Shown one piece after another: positions 43,849-55,085 of a stretch of DNA of 64,000 nt. The notes beneath the pieces are model-generated. The model saw only the letters and a program-made list of their open reading frames with translations. It ran no database searches and was not told the DNA's origin. The DNA comes from Bedellia somnulentella (lineage: Eukaryota > Arthropoda > Insecta > Lepidoptera > Bedelliidae): contig OY755183.1 in NCBI GenBank assembly GCA_963576735.1, positions 17,999,213 to 18,063,212 of the forward strand, written 5' to 3'. How positions within the stretch are numbered: position 1 is the stretch's first letter; every line of letters begins with the position of its first letter. A program made the translations under genes and the position numbers.

Positions 43849-44356
43849 TAAGTCTAGTTAAAGACATTTCAATTTGTGACTGAAACAATTTTGCCTTACA
43901 TTTCCTTACACTTCGTATTTTGGATGATTGAGGAGGTCAACCCTTCCCCTTTCGGATTGTAGCAGTAACTATTAGTTAGCGAATTAGTTGAACAATCTGA
44001 CTCTTCTTTTTTGCTATTACTTGCATATGTAAAGTTTACAGGAAATGCTCATTTCTGAAACAATAAGTTGCGACGTGACTCAGACAGCGCAAACGAACAA
44101 TGGTTGTAGAGACTGTCAACACTCTGTGTGACTTCATGTCTGTTCAAATATAATGTCGCTGTTATTGTTATGTACAATTCATTAGTATTCATATGTTAAG
44201 TATAGATGTTTGAGATAATTTACAACCGTATACTTACGACATTAGTTTTCATCGGAGATTTACGACGTTTACAACTTTGTTAGATCTCAGATTCGTCAAT
44301 TATTCAACCATCAACCTTGTCCATCATCTTGATGATGTTTTTCAGAGATTTCATCA
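43849..44356. other. intron sequence, nothing recognised
   Basis: No repeat seen except (TTCA)n at 44352-44371, part of the next SINE tail. Confidence 0.5.
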
Positions 44357-44606
44357 TTCATTCATTCATTCATATACTCACGGCTATAAATCCCTTAACG
44401 GGGTAGCCAGAGCTTTGGAATGAGAAATTCCTCAGCCACTTTTAGAAGTTGATTGGGGAAAAGATGGTAATAAATGTTTTTAGTGACGTGTCTCCAACCA
44501 CATCGCCCAAAAATCACTTAAGAAGCCCCATACCCTTAGTCGCCTCTTACGATCACCCACCGGTAGAAATGGGGTAGTGTCATTCTAAGCCGACACTACA
44601 CGGCTA
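44357..44606 (-). mobile_element. SINE-A copy
   Basis: Full-length minus-strand copy; its tail repeat is (TTCA)n rather than (TACA)n. Confidence 0.9.
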
Positions 44607-44936
44607 TCTAAGTCTTCTAAGAGATTTCATCAACTTCCTTAACCACTAGTTTTCATGCCAAAAAAGAAATAGCTTGTATCGATAACCCACACAAAAAGAG
44701 AGTAAAAAGTCTTATTAATCGGTGAGCGCCGAATAAATGCAGGAAAATATGATACGTACGTGGCACGAGCGAGAGAGCACGATAGGCCGATGCATTCAGA
44801 TATTTTACTAGATGGGGCACTGATTTTTTGTTCAAAATCTAAATTTTTACCTTTCCTCTCCAGCTAGGAAATTAGGTGAGGTCTAAATCGCTCGTCTCAA
44901 GTTGTCTTCAACAGTTTATTATTAAACTAGTGGATC

Positions 44937-45884
44937 GGCCCAGCTTCGCACGGGTAGCGTAGTTTTAAAAATATCAGAGGTTTCAATCACTGCTCAAGAT
45001 TAATTAAATTTAGCGCATTGATTACTGCTAATAGCGCTCCTGAATAGTGGAACTTTGTGATTGATGAAATGAATGATGTGATGAAAGCGCTTTTATGAAC
45101 TGTTCAGTATCTCCACAAACATGCTAATTTTCAAGTTGAGTTGGGAGAGTTCAAGTTGAGTAAAACGCTATGAATTATTTATAACAATCTAAAAAACCTA
45201 CCGCAACGTAGGATGCGTGCTACTTGCGCCATCTAGTATGCAATATGTAAATTAGTAAAGATTTGGTTTAGGTCGCGTGCGTGCGACTATTATTTTTCAT
45301 ATGTATAATTTTGGTGTTTCTTTACCGAATCATAGGTTCTTTTTTTGTTGAAAAGGTAATAACTTAACTAATGTTAACTTTTTTTAAATAAGGGATGAGT
45401 GAGCACTATAAACGTAAGAGTAAACAAATATAAGCAGAATGCTCGGAACTGCTAAGCTATCAGGAGTTACACGTGTTATTGTGAGTCAACCATAAAATAT
45501 AGACATATAGAATATTTTTTAGACAATTTCATGTTTAATATTTCCGTCATACGCGATTTCTAAGTAACTTTAACCATTAAAGCTGCACACGCGACAGAAG
45601 TACAAAAAATGGAGTAACTTTTTCCGTTTTCCCAAAATTCCCCTTCACTACTTTGCTGAAAAGTATACTATAACCTGCCCAGGACTATGAAGAATAATTG
45701 TACCAAGTTTCGTCAAAATCCGTCGAGTAGTTTTTGTTTCCATAAGGAACATACAAACCAACAGACAGACAGACAAAAATTCAACAAAAATCAGTATCGA
45801 TCCCTAATCACTCCCTGATAGTTATTTTAAAAATATATTTCATGTACAGAATTGACCTCTCTACAGATTTATTGTAAGTGTAGA
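44937..45884 (-). mobile_element. Hel-1 Helitron-like copy 4 (oldest)
   Basis: Both ends kept (CTAGTGGATCGGCCCAGCTT and AAGTGTAGA), placed between A and T. The body is more diverged than copies 1-3. Confidence 0.78.
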
Positions 45885-47964
45885 TAAAAGATACAATTTT
45901 CAGTCAATGTTTTCTTACGATGTTATCTCATCAAATTGTTTAGCCTCACCAATTTTTGTGTGGTATTTGTCAAATAAATGGGTACCCTGTCCGACCCACA
46001 GATATGAAACGTTATAAAATACGTATCATGAGGATGTTATTGTTTGTATGTTTGTTACAATAACGCATCACTGTTCTGCTGAAACACTGAAACGTAAACA
46101 ATAATAAAAACGTTGTGCATGCAGCTGATGTTTGTTAGTAGCACAAATATCTTTGTCTCTCGACGCGTGCAGGTTGCACTATATTGTAACGCAATGATTA
46201 AATAGTGATGCTCCGGATAAATCGTCTTTCTCTTTATCGTTAATTTTAAATATATCGATGCTGAAGGCTTTAAGTTGAAAAGAAAACTTAATACAATGGA
46301 AATGAAGCAAACAATATTTTATATATTTTATTCTCACGACTATCTAAACGTCTTAAAGTGTCAACAAACTTGTGAAAATATTACTTGCAATCCGTTTCAA
46401 GCCGTCCGGGCAACCTTGGACATGTGTATTTTCGAAGAGTACTTCAATAAAGCAATACGTCTCGGCCCCTATTGTAAGGTTTTGGACTTTTCCCGATGAT
46501 ACCGGTGGAACAGTACGTCACAGCCACAATTGAGGATGCAGTCACACAGACAGACATAATATGCGGATGTTATTTGGCGGGTACTCTTCACGACTCACAT
46601 TTTTCATGTGGAATTCTTGTGCAGTGATTCCACAAAGTTGTAACGAATCACTAATCACAATGTTGGGGATAATGTAATTTCCTTTCCATTACTATAATGG
46701 ATGAAGGAATTTATGTTATTAGTCAATTTCAATGACAATTAAGTAAAATAAGTCGTACTTGATTCAATGTGTAGTATTGGCTGAGAATAGTATGACCTAA
46801 TTTCTTCCCGTTAATATGTTATGTGCGCCGAGACACCACAACACTACTTATATTTTTATGACCTTGTTTGAGAATGCTATGAATCTGCCATAGGTTCAGT
46901 TAAACTGCGCTATGACCCGCTAAATATCTTTGTCTTATTTTCCATGCACGTTACTTTCTAAGTAAATTATAATTATAAAAAACTTGATGCTTTAAGTGAT
47001 TCTGAAGATTTTGGGCTGTATTGAATATTAAATCTTCATATTCACAAGTGCCCAAAACTGCTGCGTCATCGCTCTTAATGAATTCAATGGCTAAGTCTGC
47101 GTTTTACTAACTATATTTTACAATTTAAAGAGTTAACTTTCCATACGAAGGCGGTGCGACGTTTGTATTTTCAAAATAATCTTTTGATTTTGATAAAAAT
47201 ATGAATAAAATCTAAGACTACGATCAAGAACATAAGTCACATGATTGAATGCTCTCAGCAGGATTTGAACCCGCGATCTTCGCGATCTTCACACAGCCGT
47301 CGTGCTATAATAATAAAAAACGTACCAAAAGTCAAAAAGTTTATTTTCCAAAATTCATTAATAGATAACATTTTTTGAAGGCTGATAGCAAGCCTTACCG
47401 GGAACAAGACATGAGTCTTATTTGAAAATGAAACATTGTCCAAAATCGCCATCTCTGTCAATCCAAGCTGTACCAGTTAAAACCGGACCAAATTGGCATT
47501 CCGACCAAAACATGGTACGTCGAATATAACTCGCTATGTACTAATCGAATCGATTCACGTGACGGTACGATATTGTTAATGGCAAACAGTATTTATTTAT
47601 AACTGGTAAACGTGGTAGGAATGAGGTCGACGCTCGATCTAGGTCTGCTTCGGAAGAATGATTGAAGCGATTATATAGTGAATTAGACGACATACAATGT
47701 TTGGTTTAATCATCGGCAAGACAGCCCACGGTGTGTGGCATGAAAGAAAAGCATTCACGTAGTGTACTATCATGAGTGTTTCATATTTATAATTGATCAT
47801 GATTTTATCAATTGACTTAATAAATGCGTTATCAGTTACAAACATTTTACTGACAATAAAAATAGACGGTGTTGGATGCAAGTCATATTTATCCATCCGT
47901 TGATAACAAAGTATATATTTCAACAAAAAGCACCCAGCAATAAAGTTCATTTATTTTCTTCCAG
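45885..47964. other. intron 2 sequence, mostly unassigned
   Basis: A SINE-A head fragment lies at 46768-46815 and a tRNA-like B-box (GGGTTCAAATCCTGC on the minus strand) at 47255-47272. No further gene or repeat recognised. Confidence 0.45.
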
Positions 47965-48093
47965 ATCCTCATCGGCATCACTCTCATGGCCTGGGTGGTC
48001 CAAAAAGCGAAGAAAGAGCTGACAATAGCAATAATGACCGCCGAGCTAGGCCGAGAAGCCATTTCCTCATCAAGCAGCTCGACCCTCAGCTAG
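47965..48093 (+). CDS. TMEM64: TMEM64-like membrane protein, coding exon 3 (stop)
   Basis: After TTCCAG the phase-0 frame gives ILIGITLMAWVVQKAKKELT (last membrane helix and basic end), then AIMTAELGREAISSSSSSTL and S before TAG at 48091. The VV..A..EL..A....E.E pattern resembles the TMEM64 C-terminus. Total length is 273 residues. Coding-like sequence continues in frame after the stop (separate entry), so the true C-terminus may be longer or may have been longer until recently. Confidence 0.92.
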   Translation: MLIGITLMAWVVQKAKKELTIAIMTAELGREAISSSSSSTLS

Positions 48094-48203
48094 CCAATCG
48101 CCAGGGCCTCCACCGACCTGGAGAGCGTCTCTGACCCTCACAGTTAGTGGATCGCCCTCACCACCCTCACCAATGAGGATCACAGTGACGGGACGCTGGT
48201 GTA
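48094..48203 (+). other. coding-like extension past two TAG codons of TMEM64
   Basis: In frame after TAG 48091 come 17 codons (PIARASTDLESVSDPHS), a second TAG at 48145, 18 codons (WIALTTLTNEDHSDGTLV), then TAG TGA. Third positions are mostly G or C (about 29 of 35), like exons 2-3 and unlike the AT-rich surroundings. This could be stop-codon readthrough, or a tail lost recently by CAG-to-TAG changes. Confidence 0.5.
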
Positions 48204-49669
48204 GTGAAAGTGATTTTTGAAGTTTTTTTAATGTAAGTAAAAGTGAGAATAGTCAGTTAGGTGTTACCTCGCATTTGGTTTATATGTTCGTTTGGGGAGT
48301 AGTGACTGTGTGTTAGGTTTGAGTATGGGTGAATAAGCTATACAATACGAAAGGGTTTGTTTGAAAATAGAAATATTAAAAAAAGCGACACACAGCGCCG
48401 TGTCGAAGACTGCCGAACTGACACGACGTTAGACGATGCACGGCCTTCAAGCCACACCTCCGTGCCCGTCGGAGTGGGGAGCGTGAGGTTTTTTCGTTAC
48501 GGAATTTCTGGATTTAGTCCCCGCGCTCAAGGCCTGCGATAGAAGCTATGCAATAGCTTAAAACTAAGTTAAAGTCTGAACTGAGCTAAACAAAACCGTA
48601 AAGGCATATAGAAAATGCGACCACAAAAAATATGCCAAGTATTGTGCATAGTCCAATTTCTATTATCACTAAAACGTGTTCTATAGCTTATGAATTCATA
48701 CTCACGTCGTAAGAGACCAAAAAGATTCTTCCCAATTTATAAAAATCCTGGCAGTTACTGTATAGCAATATTAAGGCTTTAAGCCTGAAGACTTGACTGT
48801 TTTCTTCCTATAAGTTGATCAATGATTTGAAATTGATATAAGGCGAAGCTATGATATAATAAGAGAGACAGTGTCGGACCCAGACTACCCGAGACAATAC
48901 CCTCAGTACCTTTAGGTAGGGTATATTGGCTTTTGTTGTTATATGTAGATTTCTCTTACACTTACTCACTTTAAATTTTTATTTACGAAGCTCAAATAGT
49001 TCATCTACTTTTTGGTAACTGAACTAACTAATAAATTAGTATTTTTGTTATTTATATTAAATCAGAACATCAGAATCACACGGACCTTTTATAAAAATCA
49101 TGAAACAGTATAAAATCTGAATTAAAAATCTATACTTATTCATAATGCGAAAGACTCTGGACACTTTGTCCATACCAATAAGCAACGAATTCAAAAGTAT
49201 CTACACAATCCAAGTAGCTTTCATGTAAAACGTCTTTGAATAATGCAAACCATCATAAAATAGGGAGTTTCCATTACCCTTATCTGTTCCCCGTGTTTCA
49301 TGTATATTTGACTAGCACACGACTGTATTCAGAATTCGCGTGTAATAAGGGACACATGCAAGTACACTAAGCTGTTGTTAAAATGCATGTGGGCCCGGGT
49401 TATGTACACTGACATGTGATGTTGGAACTACTGAACGTTTTTATATATCTTTTATTAGGTGTTATTGTTTTAAAACCATTTAACACTAACATATATTTGT
49501 TTGTGACTGATATGTAAAGGGTCTGATAGAGGTACTGCTTGTTATTGAGGAGGTTATTTTAATTCTCGAGAGCAACCATCAAAATTTGTCTGACTGACTA
49601 ACTGACAAAACTGATATAATCCATATTTAGTCGATTAAAATTAATTAATTAAACTCTTATTTCAAAGTT
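48204..49669. other. 3' UTR and downstream of TMEM64
   Basis: A possible polyadenylation signal AATAAA lies at 49030. A GC-rich patch at 48385-48545 stands out but is not identified. Confidence 0.45.
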
Positions 49670-49916
49670 GCCGTGTAGTGCCGACTTAGAATGTCGCTAC
49701 CCCTTTCTACCCACGGGTTTCGTAAGAGGCGATTAAGGGTATTGGGGCTTTTTATTGGATTTTTGGGCGATGCGGTTGGAGACCCATCACCAAAAACCTT
49801 TATTTTTAACATCTTGTCCCCACCCAACTTCCAAAAGTGGCTGAGGAATTTATTATTCCTTAGCTCTGGCTACCCCTTCTAGGGAAATATAGCCGTAAGT
49901 ATATGTATGTATGTGT
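49670..49916 (+). mobile_element. SINE-A copy with 10 bp target duplication
   Basis: ATTTCAAAGT flanks both sides (49659-49668 and 49917-49926). Subtype GCCGTGTAGTGCCGACTTAG. Confidence 0.92.
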
Positions 49917-50395
49917 ATTTCAAAGTGTATACTTAGCTACATAGATTTCCTCACAATAGATTTTCTAATTGATAAAGAAATATTAGTTTTCTGACTTAAT
50001 TGTCAGAGTTAAGCTGGTACACGACATGGTATGAACAATAGAGTATAGTGTGCTACCATTGCCAGCTCATTGTATTACATTGTGTAATAGCTACTTAACA
50101 AAAATCTAGCATCGTATTGAATTCATACCTCTCCATTGAAGGCCACTAACCGCTTGAGCTAAAAAAGTGTGACCAAGAAAGAGACTAGTTAACGATTAGC
50201 CCCAGGGTTATCTCTGACGTCACTACACAGCCTAAACGCCGAGTGTCGTCACTAAACTATAAATTTACAATAGGATTTTATATTTTAATGGCAACGTTAC
50301 TGTGTTTTAATAGCCATTCGATTTGTATAGTTTATGATTCAGACCGTATTTATGTGTCGTTTAAAATGAGTATCACTATATCAGTATATATGCAG

Positions 50396-50515
50396 ATGTC
50401 CAAAGTAGCAAGAATAAAAAAGCATGTATGAAAAGATTGATGGATGTTAACGAACCTACAGAGGGTTGCCAGTATCGTGGAAAGTGGCGCTCGATAGTCT
50501 CTGCTTGTCGCGGCT
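50396..50515 (+). repeat. LINE-T 3' fragment
   Basis: ATGTCCAAAGTAGCAAGAAT, GAAAAGATTGATGGATGTTA and GTGGCGCTCGATAGTCTCTG; the very end is missing. Confidence 0.65.
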
Positions 50516-51345
50516 ACCTACATTTTAACTGTCGTTAAAGTCTGCCAACCTAAGCTAGGCTGCCAGATGGCTATTACCAAATCGGACTTTTCAGTAAGGA
50601 AATATATAGTCTGATGAAAGAATTTTTTATCTGAAGTTTCCAGCAGTATATCTTGAATCTCCGTCATATCGAAGGAATATCGAACAGTTATAAATAAAGT
50701 CGGTTAATTTAGTTATTTGCATCGAGCCGTGGGCGGTTAGTGCGGTTCGAGGAAACGTTATTCTGGCTCGAGCTTTGCTTGTAAACAATCGAGCTTTCGT
50801 GGTGATGAGCTTCGATCTGTTCAGCAGTATTTGTATCGTTTCAGATTCTGTTTGTTATTTCGAGAGTACATTTTCATATTTACACCTACATTATCCATAA
50901 ATTCGGAACTGATATAATGTTTTTGAAGTTCGTTAATATCTCGGTAACAAGTGGCGCCGTGTTTTAAAGTACCTAAACCTATTAACTTTTAATTTGGCTT
51001 CCAGTGGGAATAATTGTACAGCTATGCTAGAGGTATATAGATCTAATGTGGACGTAAATGTCAGTAGAGGACAACCATTTATTTGGTCCAAATAAAGAAT
51101 GTGCTAAAGGGCAGGGATTCAAATTGTAACAAGTATAAATTTTAATTGATGAATGAAAATCAAGCGCGCAGCAAATCAATTTAATTGTGGTACCGGCCTT
51201 AGACGACGATTTACTTTTAAGTGCGATTGGGTACCTAATTCAAGTAATATAATATAATTAGTTGCCTTTATTTAAGACAAGTTTTTTTATATTCCGATGG
51301 ATATACATAAACTTGTGTTAGTGTCATCGTATCCTCAATAAAAGC
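50516..51345. other. intergenic, nothing recognised
   Basis: No gene or repeat signal. Confidence 0.45.
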
Positions 51346-51362
51346 ATGTTTCCGAAAGCCGT

Positions 51363-51432
51363 GCCAAGTCGTTGTCCTGCGTCGTCGTGCAGTGGAACAT
51401 ACCGTCTGGCGACGACGGGTTGGCGACTTGGC
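51363..51432. repeat. GC-rich nested inverted repeats
   Basis: GCCAAGTCG pairs with CGACTTGGC, and inside it CGTCGTCG pairs with CGACGACG, forming a two-part stem in an unusually GC-rich ~150 bp patch. Confidence 0.6.
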
Positions 51433-51533
51433 GGTTACGTCGTTCTGGCGCTGGGTGAGCGGTCACGCACGACATGCGGGGTAGGGGTGGCACTTTGTGA
51501 TAGACTGTACTGTGTAGCTTCTAGGGGTTTCTT

Positions 51534-51757
51534 ATACATATACTCACGGCTAAAACTCAGGTAGCCAGAGCTGAGAAATTAGAAATTCCTCAGCCACTTT
51601 TGGAAACTTGATGGTAAAATAAAGGTTGTTGGTGATGGGTCTCCAACCGCATCGCCCAAAATTCCCTTAAAAGCCCCAATACCGTTAGTCTCTTACGTAC
51701 ACCCACCGGAAGCAATGGGGTAGTGCTATTCTAAGCCGGCACTACACAGCATACTAC
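51534..51757 (-). mobile_element. SINE-A copy
   Basis: Full-length apart from small deletions. Confidence 0.88.
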
Positions 51758-51784
51758 ACAGGGTTTCTTATGTTCTCCATTTTA

Positions 51785-52015
51785 TAGTTGCATATACTCA
51801 CGTTTATAAACTATTTAAAGTGGTAGTCAGAGATCAAAAAATATAAATTCCTTAATCCCTTTTAGATATTGAGTGGGAAAAAGATTGTAAAGTAAAGATG
51901 CTGATCGCTCTAATCATTTGCCAAATAACACTTCAAAGCCTCAAAACGCCTTATATCACCCGCGGCATGAAAAGTGTTAGCGCAATTCTAAGCCGACACT
52001 ACAGAAAGCAAAATA
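51785..52015 (-). mobile_element. SINE-A copy, old
   Basis: Diverged, with recognisable ACTCACGTTTATAAAC tail side and CTAAGCCGACACTACAG head. Confidence 0.75.
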
Positions 52016-52049
52016 ATGTTGTTTACTTTTATTAATTTGGGTATAAAGT

Positions 52050-52192
52050 TATAAAAAAAAGAGCATGTATGAAAAGATTGATGGATGTAAACGAAGCTAG
52101 AGAGGTTTGTCAGGATCGTACGAAGTGGCGATCGATAGTCTCTGCGTACCCCAATGGGAATTAATGGCGTGAGTATATGTATGTATGTATAA
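52050..52192 (+). repeat. LINE-T 3' end, well preserved
   Basis: Encodes MKRLMDVNEAREVCQDRTKW and RSIVSAYPNGN, then GGCGTGAGTATATGTATGTA. It shows the shared tail of LINE-T and SINE-A most clearly. Confidence 0.82.
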
Positions 52193-52739
52193 AGTTATAA
52201 AAAATATATCAACTAACAATGTAAATATTAGTACGCGCACAACCCTGAAATGAAAACTATCGAGTACAATGAATTTCAACGATACTAACAATGCTTTCGT
52301 GATTCGCCAATTGTATTTGTGATTTTCATTAACTGGAATTATGAAATGTAATTGAATACGTTTGTTACTGGGCTTTACATTTTGCTGAATAGTGTATTTA
52401 GATATAGCATTGGAAGTTCAAATCGTTTATTGACATGCCACAAGTGGGAAATATGTAACTAAATATAAATTTTACATGACCTCCTGCAGGGGCATGACCA
52501 AAATTGTTTAATAGACCTAATGAAATCACTTTATTCATTAAAATTTTCTAGATATTACAAAAGCAATAGTGCCGTTTCGCACAGGAAGTGTTTTTTTAAT
52601 ATCTAAGGTCTGTTCAACCACTGCTCACCCATTTTAGGATATACAACCGTTTTTTCTTCTCGTTTCTATTGATGAAAAATGATTAAAATTGATAAACAAA
52701 GCACTTTTCTTTGTGTCAGTGTTTAAAACCAATTTTAGT
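52193..52739. other. intergenic, nothing recognised
   Basis: AT-rich; 52570-52670 faintly resembles the Hel-1 end (GTGCCGTTTCGCACAGGAAG). Confidence 0.4.
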
Positions 52740-52875
52740 TATATTTAAACTCACGCCTATTGATCCCATTGGGGCAAGCAGATACTATCGATCGCCACTT
52801 GGCACGATCCTAACAAATCTGTCTGGCTTCCCGCAGATTCATTATTCTTGTCATACATAATAGTTTATTATTCTT
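52740..52875 (-). repeat. LINE-T 3' fragment
   Basis: CTCACGCCTATTGATCCCAT, ATCGATCGCCACTTGGCACG on the plus strand. Confidence 0.65.
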
Positions 52876-52901
52876 ACTTTATACTCAAAATATACTTCCA
52901 T

Positions 52902-53156
52902 ACATACATATACTCACGGCTATAGATCCCTAGAAGGGGTAGCCAGAACTAAGGAATTAAAAAATCCTCATCCACTTTTGGAAATTTTAGTGGGGAAATG
53001 CCGTGTAGTGTCGGCTATGCCGTGTAGTGTTGGCTTAGAATATCACTACCCCATTTCTTCCAGTGGGTGTACGTTAGAGGCGACTAACGGTATTGGGGCT
53101 TTTAAAGGGTTTTTGAGCGATGCGGTTGGAGACCCATCACCAACAACAACAACCTT
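52902..53156 (-). mobile_element. SINE-A copy with 5' inversion (twin priming)
   Basis: 3' part (52902-52998) lies on the minus strand, while the 5' part (52999-53156) is on the plus strand, head to head. The whole is flanked by TATACTTCCAT (52891-52901 and 53157-53167). The head is also partly duplicated. Confidence 0.88.
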
Positions 53157-53167
53157 TATACTTCCAT

Positions 53168-53639
53168 TTTTTTATATTAATTAGATGTGCAAATATAAAT
53201 TAATGCATTTACACTTTTATTAAGTTTTCCCCTTCTCTAAGGTTACTCTCACGAATGGAAAATCACAGTAAGACGGATAGCCTTTGAATTACATTTCCTT
53301 TTAAGATTTTGCCTCTCAAAGGTGCCTATCAGCAACTATCCTCCATTTTCTCACAGACTTCCAAAAGATAAGCATGTGTGGAATACTTAACTCTGTCTAC
53401 TCTTTCAAGGAATTATAACCGCATCACTCTGATAGAGATAACTAGAATTACACCATCGATAGTTAAACACGCAAACGTCTTACTCGGAATCGAATGACTG
53501 ATGTAGCGAATCGTTCTATAATTCACCGTGACACTAGTTTTCAATATCGCGTGACGTCAATGGAGACCTTTGACAGCATATTGTATGTGACGGCTGTACC
53601 TCGAGACAACTGCTGAATAAAAAATATTGTTAATTTAAT
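53168..53639. other. intergenic, nothing recognised
   Basis: No repeat or gene signal. Confidence 0.45.
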
Positions 53640-53808
53640 ACATACATATTCTCATGCCGTTAGTCACGTCCATGTGAATTGGGGTAGGCAGAGACTATCG
53701 ATCGCCACTTTGTACGATCCTGGCAAACCTCTCTGGCTTCGTCCACAACCATCAATCTTTTCATACATGCTCTTTTATTCTTCATACTTCGGACACCTGC
53801 CTTTTTTA
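53640..53808 (-). repeat. LINE-T 3' end inserted at a SINE tail
   Basis: Ends with the family tail at the left. ATTTAATA occurs at both sides (53633-53640 and 53809-53816), so it appears to have inserted next to the tail of the SINE that follows. Confidence 0.72.
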
Positions 53809-53811
53809 TTT

Positions 53812-54057
53812 AATACATACATACATATACTCACGGCCATAAATCCCAAGTAGCCAGAGCTTAAGAGCTAAAAACTCCTCAGCCACATTTAGAAGTTAAT
53901 CGGAGAGAAGATGGTAGAACTAAAATATTGTTGGTGATGGGTTTCCAACCGCATCGCCCAAAAACCACTTAATAAGGCCCCATACCCTTAGTTGCCTCTT
54001 GCGACACCCGTGGGTAGAAAGGGTTAGTGACATTCTAAGCCGGTTACTCCACGGTTA
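53812..54057 (-). mobile_element. SINE-A copy
   Basis: Full-length with a short deletion near CCCAAGTAGCCAG. Confidence 0.85.
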
Positions 54058-54084
54058 ATTAAAATAAAATAATTTCTTTGCTTG

Positions 54085-54290
54085 TGTGTCGTAAAAGTCT
54101 TTAGGATATTGGGCCTTTTTAAGTAACTGTTCGGCGAGTAATTGGTTGAAGACGTATCACCAACAACCTTTAATTTACAATGTTTTCCCTACTCAACATC
54201 GTAAGGTGGCTGAGGAAATTCTAATTGTCAAGTTCTGACTACCCATTTTTGGGATTTATAGCCTTGAGTAATTTTATGTATGTTATTTGG
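54085..54290 (+). mobile_element. SINE-A copy, 5'-truncated, old
   Basis: GTCGTAAAAGTCTTTAGGAT to GCCTTGAGTAATTTTATGTA. Confidence 0.75.
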
Positions 54291-54309
54291 AAAGTTTATT
54301 TAATTTTTG

Positions 54310-54558
54310 CTGTGTAGTGTCGGCTTAGAAGAGCACTACCCCATTTCTTCCGGTGGGTGTACGTAAGAGGCGACTAACGGTATTGGGGCTTTTAAGGGAT
54401 TTTTGGGCGATGCGGTTGGAGACCCATCACCAACAACCTTTATTTTTACCATCTTTTCCCCACTATCATTTCCAAAAGTGGCTGAGGAATTTCTAATTCC
54501 TTAGCTCTGGTTACCCCTTCTAGGGATTTACAGCCGTGAGTATATGTATGTTTGTATG
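54310..54558 (+). mobile_element. SINE-A copy
   Basis: Full length, near consensus; tail GTATATGTATGTTTGTATGT. Confidence 0.92.
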
Positions 54559-54595
54559 TTTATTTTAAATGTGCCCATAGCTACTTTTGTTCTAA

Positions 54596-54795
54596 CATAC
54601 ATACATATATACATAGACTCACGCCTATAAATCCAAGGGGTAGCCAGAGCTTCAGAATAAGAAACTTTTCAGTTATTTTTGGAAATTGAGTAAGGAATAT
54701 ATTGTAAATTAAAACGTTTTTAGTGACGGGTCTCCAACCACATCGCCCAAAAATCACGTAAAAAGCCCTAATACCTTTAGCCGCCTCTTACGAGC
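54596..54795 (-). mobile_element. SINE-A, 5'-truncated with 13 bp duplication
   Basis: ACTTTTGTTCTAA flanks both sides (54583-54595, 54796-54808). The head is missing before CGTAAGAGGC, as in ordinary 5' truncation. Confidence 0.9.
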
Positions 54796-54827
54796 ACTTT
54801 TGTTCTAAATAGGTACATTTCAGTTTT

Positions 54828-55072
54828 GCTGCGTAGTGCCGGCTTAGAATGTCGCTACCCCTTTCTACCCACGGGTGTCGTAAGAGGCGACTAAGGGTAT
54901 TGGGGCTTTTTATTGGATTTTTGGGCGATGCGGTTAGAGACCCATCACCAAAAACCTTTATTTTTACCATCTTTTCCCCACTCAACTTCCAAAAGTGGCT
55001 GAGGAATTTATAATTTCTAAGCTCTGGCTACCCCTTCTAGGGAAGTATAGCCGTGAGTATATGTATGTAGTT
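54828..55072 (+). mobile_element. SINE-A copy with 13 bp duplication
   Basis: ACATTTCAGTTTT (54815-54827) and ACATTTCAGCTTT (55073-55085) flank it, one mismatch. Confidence 0.92.
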
Positions 55073-55085
55073 ACATTTCAGCTTT

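Noticed and set aside
48357..48542. 61-codon ORF in a GC-rich patch after TMEM64
   Set aside because: Starts without ATG, no recognisable domain, and lies in the probable 3' UTR.
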